A DNA stretch of 64,000 nucleotides from Paraburkholderia sp. (lineage in GTDB: Bacteria > Pseudomonadota > Gammaproteobacteria > Burkholderiales > Burkholderiaceae): positions 1 through 64,000 of the forward strand of contig NZ_SCRP01000003.1 in assembly GCF_004298475.1 (NCBI RefSeq), in the 5' to 3' direction. Numbering within the stretch: the stretch's first letter is position 1; the number at the start of each line of letters is the position of its first letter. This document shows positions 33,851 to 41,205 of this stretch, piece after piece. Both the position numbers and the translations under genes were made by a program. The notes beneath the pieces were generated by a model, which saw only the letters and a program-made list of their open reading frames with translations, searched no databases and was not told the DNA's origin.

Positions 33851-34594
33851 ATGCTCAAACCTCCCGCTGCCCCTGCCAGGCCGCACGCGTCACAGCCAGA
33901 GAGCGCGCAGCCCCGGCCGCGCGGGCGACGCCGCGCCACTGCCGATCTCGACGTGCGCGAACGGCTGCTCGCCTGCGCCACCCAGCTCTTTGCCGAGCGC
34001 GGCATCGCCGCCACCACAATGGCGCAAATCGCCGCCGCAGCGGGCGTCACATCGGCGATGGTCCACTACTACTTCACCAACCGCGAAAAGCTGCTCGATG
34101 CCGTCGTCGACGAGCGCATCGCGCGTTCGATCGCCTTCGTCTGGTCGAGCGTCGAGAGCGGCGACGAACGCGATGCGCACGCGCTCGTGGAGGACCTCGT
34201 CGCGCGCATGTTCGACGTGACCGCGCGCATGCCGTGGCTGCCGCCGCTGTGGCTGCGCGAGATCGTCAACGAAGGCGGCCTGCTGCGCGAGCGCATGCTC
34301 AAGGTCCTGCCCGTCGATCAGTTGCAGCGCTTCGCTTCGCGCATCGGCGCGGCACAGCGCGACGGCGCGATCAATCCCGCGCTCGAAGCACCGTTGCTTT
34401 TCATGTCGATTCTCGCGCTCATCATGCTGCCGCTCGCCACCGCCAAAACCTGGCAGAGCACGCGCGGCCTGCCGAAAATCGAGCGCGACGTCTTGCACCG
34501 GCACGTCAGCGCGCTGCTCTCGGCGGCGCTGCAGGTCCCGCCCGGCAACGCCATGACGCCGCCGGCGCATCATGCTCCGGGGAGCGCAACATGA
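33851..34594 (+). CDS. TetR-family regulator of an efflux operon
   Basis: A 247-residue repressor-like protein: a Pro/Ala/Arg-rich N-tail (1-32), TetR helix-turn-helix (about 35-80; RERLLACATQLFAERGIAATTMAQIAAAAGVTSAMVHYYFTNREKLLDAVV region), then an alpha-helical ligand domain. It overlaps the following membrane-fusion gene by 4 bp (ATGA), so the regulator is the first gene of the efflux operon. The order TetR - HlyD - ABC ATPase - ABC-2 permease resembles the E. coli cecR-ybhGFSR operon for drug/cation efflux. An inverted repeat overlaps its promoter. The ligand is unknown. Confidence 0.9.
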   Translation: MLKPPAAPARPHASQPESAQPRPRGRRRATADLDVRERLLACATQLFAERGIAATTMAQIAAAAGVTSAMVHYYFTNREKLLDAVVDERIARSIAFVWSSVESGDERDAHALVEDLVARMFDVTARMPWLPPLWLREIVNEGGLLRERMLKVLPVDQLQRFASRIGAAQRDGAINPALEAPLLFMSILALIMLPLATAKTWQSTRGLPKIERDVLHRHVSALLSAALQVPPGNAMTPPAHHAPGSAT

Positions 34595-35544
34595 AGCGTG
34601 CATGGCCCGCACTCGCCCTGTGCGCCGCAGGCGCCCTCGCGGGCTGCGCGCGGCACCAGGCACCCGCCTGGCAGGGCTATGTCGAAGGCGAATACGTGTA
34701 TCTGTCGTCGTCGCAATCGGGTGCCTTGACGGAACTCGACGTGCAGCGCGGCCAGAACGTTGCAGCCGCCGCGCCCGTCTTTGCACTCGAATCCGGCAAC
34801 GAAACCGCAGCACGCGACGCGGCGCGCCATCAGCTTGCCGCCGCCGAATCGCAGCTTGCCGATCTGCAGACCGGCAAGCGTCCGCCCGAGGTGCGCGTCA
34901 CCGAGGCGCAACTCGCGCAGGCCGTCGCGAATGCGCGCAAGGCTGCGTTGCAGCTCACGCGCGACGAAGCGCAATTCACCGCAGGCGGCATCCCGAAGGG
35001 ACAACTCGACGATTCGCGCGCCAACGCCGCCGCAACCGCCGCACAGGTCCGCGAACTGCAAAACCAGGTAACGGTCTCCAGGCTCCCTGGCCGCACGGCG
35101 CAGCTCGCCGCACAGGCGGCGCAGGTCGAAGCATCCCGTGCCGCGCTCGCGCAGGCTCAGTGGAAGCTCGATCAGAAGCACGTGGCCGCGCCAGGCGCGG
35201 GGCTTGTCCGCGATACGCTCTTTCGCGTCGGCGAATGGGTGCAGGCGGGCAACCCCGTCGTGCAACTGCTGCCGCCGCAGAACGTGAAGGTCCGCTTCTT
35301 CGTGCCGGAATCCGTGGTCGGCGCGCTCGCGACGGGCCGGCACGTCACCATTCACTGCGACGGCTGCAGCGCCGAGATCCCCGCGACGATCACGTGGATC
35401 TCGAATGCCGCCGAATACACGCCGCCCGTCATCTACAGCAACGAGAGCCGTGCGAAGCTCGTCTTCATGATCGAAGCGCATCCGTCGCGCGACGACGCCA
35501 TGAAGCTCCATCCGGGCCAGCCCGTCGCGGTGCAGCTGCAATGA
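34591..35544 (+). CDS. HlyD-family periplasmic adaptor lipoprotein
   Basis: A 317-residue membrane-fusion protein. The N-terminus (MKRAWPALALCAAGALAGCARH) is a lipoprotein signal with lipobox LAGC. It then has the lipoyl half GYVEGEYVYLSSSQSGALTELDVQRGQNV, a long alpha-hairpin (about 65-190, with AARHQLAAAESQLADLQTG) and a second lipoyl/beta-barrel part (KHVAAPGAGLVRDTLFRVGEWVQAGNPVVQLL). It links the inner-membrane ABC transporter to the outer-membrane NodT channel. It overlaps the TetR gene and the ABC gene by 4 bp each. YbhG is the nearest analogue I know. Confidence 0.9.
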   Translation: MKRAWPALALCAAGALAGCARHQAPAWQGYVEGEYVYLSSSQSGALTELDVQRGQNVAAAAPVFALESGNETAARDAARHQLAAAESQLADLQTGKRPPEVRVTEAQLAQAVANARKAALQLTRDEAQFTAGGIPKGQLDDSRANAAATAAQVRELQNQVTVSRLPGRTAQLAAQAAQVEASRAALAQAQWKLDQKHVAAPGAGLVRDTLFRVGEWVQAGNPVVQLLPPQNVKVRFFVPESVVGALATGRHVTIHCDGCSAEIPATITWISNAAEYTPPVIYSNESRAKLVFMIEAHPSRDDAMKLHPGQPVAVQLQ

Positions 35545-36512
35545 GCACGACCGATCTTCGCGACGACGGCCGCGCCATCGGGCACGACTATGCGATCGAC
35601 GTCCAGAAGCTGAACAAGCGCTTCGGCGACAAGCACGTCGTCAACGACGTCTCGCTGCGTGTCGCGCACGGCGAAATCTTCGGCTTTCTCGGTCCGAACG
35701 GCAGCGGCAAGACCACGTCGATCCGGATGATGTGCGGCCTGCTCACGCCCGACTCCGGCTCGGGCACCTGCCTCGGCTACGACATCCGGCGCGACAGCGA
35801 GCAGATCAAGCGGAATGTCGGCTACATGACGCAGCGCTTCTCGTACTGGGAAGACCTGACGATCCGCGAGAATCTCGACTTCGTCGCGCGCATCTACGAG
35901 ATGCCCAACCGTCGCGAAACCGTTGACCGCGCACTCGAATCGCTCGGGCTCGCAAGCCGCGCGAGCCAGCTCACCGGCGCGCTCTCGGGCGGCTGGAAAC
36001 AGCGTCTCGCGCTCGCGGCGTGCATGCTGCACGAGCCGAAACTGCTGCTGCTCGACGAACCCACCGCGGGCGTCGATCCCAACGCACGCCGCGATTTCTG
36101 GGAGGAGCTCCACCGGCTCGCCGCGCGCGGCATTTCGGTGCTCGTCAGCACGCACTACATGGACGAAGCCGAGCGTTGTCACAAGCTTGCGTACATCGCC
36201 TACGGCAAGCTGCTCGCGCAAGGCACCGCCGCCGACATCATCGCTTCGCAGGATCTCCAGACGTGGGCGATTCACGGCGAGCAGCTCACGGCGCTCTCGA
36301 CGCAGTTGCGCGCGATGCCCGGCGTCGATCAGACCGTGGTGTTCGGCTCGGTGCTGCACGCGAGCGGACGCGATCACGCAGCGCTCGCCGCCGCCGTCGA
36401 ACGCGTTTCGGCGGGCGGATCGCTGCGCACCGAACGCATCGGCACCGGCCTCGAAGACGTCTTCATCTATCTGATGAGCCACGTCGCGGACAACTACGGA
36501 GCCGCGTCGTGA
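35541..36512 (+). CDS. ABC transporter ATP-binding protein (YbhF-like, single NBD)
   Basis: A 323-residue cytoplasmic ATPase. Walker A GPNGSGKTTSIRMM (about 55), Q-loop in YMTQRFSYWEDLTI, signature LSGGWKQRLALA, Walker B LLLLDEPTAGVDP and the H-loop STHYMDEAERC are all intact. A C-terminal extension (about 240-323, with the DxFxxL-like LEDVFIYLMSHV) is typical of ABC-2 exporters. It overlaps the adaptor and permease genes by 4 bp. E. coli YbhF has two NBDs; here only one, so the functional unit should be a homodimer with a dimeric permease. Confidence 0.93.
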   Translation: MSTTDLRDDGRAIGHDYAIDVQKLNKRFGDKHVVNDVSLRVAHGEIFGFLGPNGSGKTTSIRMMCGLLTPDSGSGTCLGYDIRRDSEQIKRNVGYMTQRFSYWEDLTIRENLDFVARIYEMPNRRETVDRALESLGLASRASQLTGALSGGWKQRLALAACMLHEPKLLLLDEPTAGVDPNARRDFWEELHRLAARGISVLVSTHYMDEAERCHKLAYIAYGKLLAQGTAADIIASQDLQTWAIHGEQLTALSTQLRAMPGVDQTVVFGSVLHASGRDHAALAAAVERVSAGGSLRTERIGTGLEDVFIYLMSHVADNYGAAS

Positions 36513-37663
36513 AGCGGCCCGGCGGATTCTCGATGGGGTTCTCGCTGGCGCGATGGTGGAGCATCGTGCTCAAGGAATTCCTGCAACTGAAGCGCGACCG
36601 CATCACCTTCGCGATGATCATCGGCCTGCCGATCATTCAGCTCACGCTGTTCGGCTACGCGATCAATACCGATCCGAAGCACATGCCCACCGCGGTCGTG
36701 ATCGGCGACGACAGCGTGTTCTCGCGCAGCTTCATCGCGGGAATGAAGAATTCGGCCTATTTCGACGTGATCGAAACGCTGCCCGACGAAGCCGCCGCGC
36801 GTCACGCACTCGCGCGCGGCAAGGTGCAGTTCGTGCTGAGCATTCCCGTCGATTTTTCGCGGCGGCTGCTGCGCGGCGAAAAACCGTCGCTGCTCGTCGA
36901 AGCCGACGCGACCGATCCCACCGCCATCACGACCGCCATCGCGGCGCTGCCGGGGCTCGTCGCGCCCGTGGCCGCGAAGGATCTCACGGGGCCGCTCGCG
37001 CATCTGAACGGCGCGCCCGCCGCATTCGACGTGCAGATCCACCGTCTCTACAACCCCGAAGGCATCACGCAGTACAACGTCGTGCCCGGCCTCATGGGCG
37101 TGATTCTCACGATCACGATGGTGATGATGACCGGCCTCGCAATCACGCGCGAACGCGAGCGCGGCACGATGGAGAACCTGCTCTCGACGCCGGTGCGGCC
37201 ATTCGAAGTCATGACCGGCAAGATCGTGCCGTATGTCGCGATCGGCCTCGTGCAGGCGACGATCATCGTGCTCGCCTCGCGCTTCGTATTTCATGTGCCG
37301 TTCGCGGGCAGCCTTCTCGCGCTCTACGTCTCGGCGCTGCTTTTTATCGCCGCGAATCTCACGGTCGGCATCACGCTTTCGTCGCTCGCACAAAACCAGT
37401 TGCAGGCAATGCAGCTCACCGTGTTCTATTTCCTGCCGAACGTGCTGCTGTCCGGCTTCATGTTCCCGTTCGCGGGCATGCCGCGCTGGGCGCAGTACCT
37501 CGGCAACCTGCTGCCGCTCACGTACTTCAACCGGCTCGTGCGCGGCATCCTGCTCAAAGGCAACGGCTGGAGCGACCTGTGGCCCTCGGTGTGGCCGCTC
37601 GTCGTGTTCATGACGATCGTCATGACGATCGCCGTGCGCTTCTACCGGCGCACGCTCGACTAG
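36509..37663 (+). CDS. ABC-2 type transporter permease (YbhR/YhhJ-like)
   Basis: A 384-residue permease beginning at a GTG (36509) whose last bases overlap the ATPase stop (GTGA); ATG 36533 is an alternative. The N-terminal membrane helix (FAMIIGLPIIQLTLFGYAI) is followed by a large periplasmic domain (about 60-185), then five membrane helices (about 195-380) with ITRERERGTMENLLSTPVRPFEVMTGKIVPY, the ABC-2 signature, and MFPFAGMPRWAQYLGNLLPLTYF. A single permease gene suggests a homodimeric transporter exporting a hydrophobic compound. Confidence 0.92.
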   Translation: MKRPGGFSMGFSLARWWSIVLKEFLQLKRDRITFAMIIGLPIIQLTLFGYAINTDPKHMPTAVVIGDDSVFSRSFIAGMKNSAYFDVIETLPDEAAARHALARGKVQFVLSIPVDFSRRLLRGEKPSLLVEADATDPTAITTAIAALPGLVAPVAAKDLTGPLAHLNGAPAAFDVQIHRLYNPEGITQYNVVPGLMGVILTITMVMMTGLAITRERERGTMENLLSTPVRPFEVMTGKIVPYVAIGLVQATIIVLASRFVFHVPFAGSLLALYVSALLFIAANLTVGITLSSLAQNQLQAMQLTVFYFLPNVLLSGFMFPFAGMPRWAQYLGNLLPLTYFNRLVRGILLKGNGWSDLWPSVWPLVVFMTIVMTIAVRFYRRTLD

Positions 37664-37676
37664 GAGGCTCGCGACG

Positions 37677-39152
37677 ATGAAACGCTTCGCGCTCTCCACC
37701 GCCACACTCGCGCTGATGCTCGCGGGCTGCGCCGTCGGCCCCGATTTCCACACGCCCGCGCCACCCGTGACGGCCTCCTTCACGCGCAACGCAACGCCCG
37801 CTGCGACCGCAGCACCCAGCGGCACGGGTGGCGGCGCGCAGCACTTCGTCGCCGCCTCGACTGCACCGCGCGCGTGGTGGACGCAGTTCGGCAGCCCGGC
37901 GCTAGATCAGCTCGTCGATGCCGCGCTCGCAGCCAGTCCGACGCTCGATTCCGCGCGCGCCAAACTCGTTCAGGCGCGCGAAAACTACAACGCGCAGGCG
38001 GGCGCCACGCTGTTCCCGTCCATCGACGCCAGGCTTTCGGGCGCGCGCCAGAAAGTCGATCCCGCCTCGTTCGGCATCAGCTCCGTGCCGAATCCGCCGC
38101 CGTTCACGCTCTATGACGCGTCGGTCAGCGTGTCGTATGTGTTCGACGTCTTCGGCGCCAATCGCCGCGCACTCGAAGCGACGCTCGCCCAGGTCGATTA
38201 CACGGCCTACGAACTCGAAGCAGCGCGTCTTTCGGTGGCGGGCAACGTGGTGTCGGCGGCAGTCCGGCGCGCCTCGCTGCGTCGTCAGATCGAACTCACG
38301 CATCAATTGATCGATGCCCAGTCGCGTCAGTTGTCGATCATGGAAAAGCGGCTCGCCGCAGGCGGTGTCGCCGATGTCGACGTGCGCAGCCAGCGCACGT
38401 TGCTCGCGCAGACGCGCGCCTCGCTGCCGCCGCTTGCGACGCAGCTTGCCCAGACCGATCATCAACTGGCGATCCTGTTGGGCGTCGAGCCGTCGAGCAC
38501 GCAGTACGCTGCACAACTCGATGCACTGTCGCTCGATACGTTGAAGCTGCCCGACACCGTTGCGCTCACGCTGCCTTCGACGCTCGCCCGCGAACGGCCC
38601 GATATTCGCGCCGCCGAAGCGTTGCTGCATCAGGCAAGTGCAAACGTAGGCGTCGCGACGGCGAATCTGTATCCGCAGATCTCGCTCTCCGCAGGCGCGG
38701 GCACGGAGCGCACGCGTGTCGCCGATCTCCTCGATGGGCTCAATGTCTGGAATATCGGACTCGGGATCACGCAGCCGCTTTTTCGCGGCGGCGAATTGCA
38801 CGCGAAAAAGCGCGGCTCGGAGGCTGCGTTGAACGCTGCGTTCGCAGACTATCGGCAAACCGTGCTGCAGGCGCTGCAACAGGTCGCCGATACGTTGCGT
38901 GCGCTAGAAAACGATGCGCTCGAACTGCAGTCGCGCAACGACGCTGCGCGCGAAGCGCAGGCGAACGCGACGACGGCTTACGCGCGCTATGCGGCGGGTG
39001 GGGTTAGCGAGTTCAATCTGATCGATGCGCAGCGCACGGCGCTTCAGACCTCGCTCGACAGGACGCGTGCGCAAGCCGACCGGCTCGCCGATACGGCCGC
39101 GCTCTATCAGGCTTTGGGAGGCGCCGCGCTGCCGGAGAAAACCGCGCAGTGA
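37677..39152 (+). CDS. NodT/OprM-family outer-membrane efflux lipoprotein
   Basis: A 491-residue TolC-like outer-membrane factor. Signal peptide with lipobox LAGCAVGPDFHTP at about 14-26. Two structural repeats: WWTQFGSPALDQLVDAALAASPTLDSARAKL and, in the second half, LPSTLARERPDIRAAEALLHQASANVGVATANLYPQISLSA, both family hallmarks; the C-terminal FNLIDAQRTALQTSLDRTRAQADRLADTAALYQALGG completes it. It starts 13 bp after the permease gene and completes a tripartite efflux system. It is the last high-GC gene before the composition drops. Confidence 0.95.
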   Translation: MKRFALSTATLALMLAGCAVGPDFHTPAPPVTASFTRNATPAATAAPSGTGGGAQHFVAASTAPRAWWTQFGSPALDQLVDAALAASPTLDSARAKLVQARENYNAQAGATLFPSIDARLSGARQKVDPASFGISSVPNPPPFTLYDASVSVSYVFDVFGANRRALEATLAQVDYTAYELEAARLSVAGNVVSAAVRRASLRRQIELTHQLIDAQSRQLSIMEKRLAAGGVADVDVRSQRTLLAQTRASLPPLATQLAQTDHQLAILLGVEPSSTQYAAQLDALSLDTLKLPDTVALTLPSTLARERPDIRAAEALLHQASANVGVATANLYPQISLSAGAGTERTRVADLLDGLNVWNIGLGITQPLFRGGELHAKKRGSEAALNAAFADYRQTVLQALQQVADTLRALENDALELQSRNDAAREAQANATTAYARYAAGGVSEFNLIDAQRTALQTSLDRTRAQADRLADTAALYQALGGAALPEKTAQ

Positions 39153-39579
39153 CCTTGTCGTGATCTTACTGTGAGCTTCATCGCCACACATAAAGACCAT
39201 CCATGATGTCGTGTAACGTAACCGAGCGTCGCAAGCTCGACGGTGCGTCGGAGTCCACGTATTGAACGTCCTCCACGCAGGTGCACGGCAATGCGCCGCG
39301 TTTCTGATCGGGTCGGAAAACGGCATTCAGAACGCGCTTACGGCAAGTTTCATGATGAAGGCTATCGACGCGCAACGGCGTGTCAACCTGATGCCAGCCT
39401 ACATTCTCTGCATCCAGATTTCGGTATTTTTCTGCCTCCTGAGCGCCGGCATGATCGGTACGGCGCACTTGAGCATTGCACTCCTGACTGCTGGAATCGC
39501 AACGGTGATCGTCGGCGCAAGCGGCTTCGGGTTGGAACGCCAACAATCGACCACACATCGTTATAAAAGGAACTTGACG
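39153..39579. other. Gene-poor, lower-GC region; possible two-helix membrane ORF
   Basis: Composition falls sharply here compared with the efflux operon. One plus-strand frame (39352-39681, ATGATG start, about 109 codons) encodes two hydrophobic stretches (AYILCIQISVFFCLLSAGM, then AHLSIALLTAGIATVIVGAS) but has no ribosome site at its start. It may be a real small membrane protein or a decayed one. Its 3' end is shared in frame with the short ORF at 39580-39681. No other feature is convincing. Confidence 0.3.
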
Positions 39580-39681
39580 ATGGAGGGTATAGGCCGCTTA
39601 CTGCGGCGACGCGGTGGCTTCGGATACACGATGCGCCATACCGTGACACACTCCAATTCAGCAGGATACCTATGTTATTAA
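39580..39681 (+). CDS. Possible small peptide gene (33 codons) with strong ribosome site
   Basis: A 33-residue ORF whose ATG follows AAAAGGA with an 8-nt gap, the best ribosome site in this low-GC region. The product begins [13 protein letters not shown]; the Gly12-Gly13 pair is followed by a 20-residue segment rich in Tyr, His, Thr and Ser that ends Gly-Tyr-Leu-Cys-Tyr. A basic leader ending in Gly-Gly would be compatible with a secreted or modified peptide, and a C39/papain-like domain and an ABC exporter are encoded downstream, but the leader lacks the usual acidic/hydrophobic double-glycine pattern. The same frame is open from further upstream, so this could instead be the end of a longer membrane protein. 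I do not recognise it. Confidence 0.35.
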   Translation: MEGIGRLLRRRGGFGYTMRHTVTHSNSAGYLCY

Positions 39682-40456
39682 GGAGTAAATCCGTCAGAAA
39701 CCCATGATCCATGGCAGACAGAGCTCTCGACTAGAGATCTCCATCTTGACGATTCCTTTCATCGTTATTTCATTTTGCTTACATCTTCGCTTCACATACC
39801 AAGCCGAAAATTCTCACTATTGAAGCAGGACTCTTCTTCTTTAGATGCGTACTGGAATCGTCCCACTCACATTGAGATTACTCCGATGGCCGATGTGGTA
39901 ACGTTCCCGTCCGTTTATTCGCATTACAGATCATCAATGCAACTTCCACGTGAGGCGTGAATACCGATTTTTCATGATCGTAGATGGCTACCGCGATTGA
40001 TCAGGAGAAGCCCTTGGTGTGACGGTGACTGAGAACGGCAATTGCAGGCTAATAGTATAGATACCGCGCTCGCTGAGGCAGTGCATGCGCACGCTCGCGG
40101 CAATCCCTCGCCGATCAAGTCAACATAACCCGCGGGAAACGCGCGATATTGACAGACCGTGCCATGTAAGCGGCGCGATTCAGTCGCAGCCAAACAACAC
40201 CGCTCACGGCATTGTTTGGCTGGCTCATCTTTGAATCATAGTCATCCAAAATATTTTTACGGAGCAGATTGAAGGTGGATCGAGTTTCGACACCACAACT
40301 CCCCCATTAATATATTTTTTACAATAAAAGTTGGCGCGCTTTACTGTCGGAGTCCTGACGTTATCTTTGCAAGATGAGAAATATCAGTGCCCCAGCGCCG
40401 AGGCCTTCGCATCGACAAACAACCATTTTTAGTGATTTTACTATTGGGATCATGAT
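39682..40456. other. Low-GC intergenic stretch before the cassette genes
   Basis: About 775 bp without a confident gene. A 39-codon ORF (39704-39823) encodes one hydrophobic helix (SILTIPFIVISFCLHLRF) but its nearest AAGGAG site (39680-39685) is 18 nt away. A/T-rich DNA at about 40245-40330 (words TATTTTTTACAATAAAAG) probably contains the promoter of the genes starting at 40457. There are no tRNA, transposase or long terminal repeats to explain the change in composition. Confidence 0.4.
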
Positions 40457-40460
40457 ATGA
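40374..40460 (+). CDS. Possible 28-codon leader ORF overlapping the next gene
   Basis: ATG at 40374, stop TGA at 40458-40460, overlapping the ATG of the following gene (ATGA). The product (MRNISAPAPRPSHR and 14 more residues) is not recognisable and has no Shine-Dalgarno. The stop/start overlap would allow translational coupling, but chance is equally possible. Confidence 0.2.
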   Translation: MRNISAPAPRPSHRQTTIFSDFTIGIMI

Positions 40461-41203
40461 ATACCGCATCTTTATCCTTGCTTGATTCTCATGTCCGTCC
40501 GACGGCTCGGGGCCTTGCGCCAGTGTCCATCTACGATCCAACAATTCGCCGACTAATCACCAGCCTCAAGTCGGAACTGGCTCGCAAGAACCCGATAATG
40601 ATTCGTTTGCATGCAGCAGCACGCTACCCCATTAAGGGTGATCGTGCCTACCGCAACGATCTAGAAGGGCACGCAGTGCTCCTTGTTGGCTATGACGACG
40701 AGCGGCGAAGTTTCGCGGTGATGGACCCGTGGAATAAGGAGTGGGGTGGCGATTTCGGAGGTTTTTATTGGCTTTCCTACAAGGATTTCGCCATGAATAA
40801 CGTCAATACATCGAATGGCCAGGCCTCGGCTCTCACCCCCATCAACATTTCCGCTCGAGTCAAAACGCAATCCAATACGCGCGTGCTCAGCGTGGAAGTC
40901 GGCATGCACAATCCGAGAGCCATCGTGATGGATCGTGCGGTACAGCGGATGACCCACGTTACGCTATTGGCGCACATGGGCACGGAAATTCATACGCTTT
41001 CGGCTACCGGACGCTGGGCTGTTGGCGAATCGGCGAAATTCAACATCGTCATACCAGATTCTCTTTCCGGCGAAATCGAAACACGGCTTGATGTCAGTGC
41101 TCGGATTTCGGGGGAGCGGCCGTATCCCTATGAAGACAATATCGGCGTGACCGTCGTGCACAAACTTTCCTTTGGCGCCGCCAGAAATCGAAAGGCAGCC
41201 TGA
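40457..41203 (+). CDS. C-terminal half of a C39/papain-like fold plus Ig-like domain
   Basis: A 248-residue protein, not previously recognised by me. Residues about 24-110 look like the C-terminal half of a C39/papain-like cysteine peptidase: SLKSELARKNPIMIRL, then GHAVLLVGYDD with the catalytic-type His (H72), AVMDPWNKEWGG with Asp (D90), and GGFYWLSYKDF. The N-terminal half, which should carry the oxyanion Gln and nucleophile Cys, is missing: only 23 unrelated residues precede it. Residues about 125-240 form a beta-rich, Ig-like domain (VLSVEVGMHNPRAIVMDRAVQRM). There is no signal peptide. Codon use is less GC-rich than in flanking operons. It ends 2 bp before the propeller gene, so the two are co-translated. 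It may complement the half domain at the end of that protein, or be a decayed peptidase. Confidence 0.6.
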   Translation: MNTASLSLLDSHVRPTARGLAPVSIYDPTIRRLITSLKSELARKNPIMIRLHAAARYPIKGDRAYRNDLEGHAVLLVGYDDERRSFAVMDPWNKEWGGDFGGFYWLSYKDFAMNNVNTSNGQASALTPINISARVKTQSNTRVLSVEVGMHNPRAIVMDRAVQRMTHVTLLAHMGTEIHTLSATGRWAVGESAKFNIVIPDSLSGEIETRLDVSARISGERPYPYEDNIGVTVVHKLSFGAARNRKAA

Positions 41204-41205
41204 CT

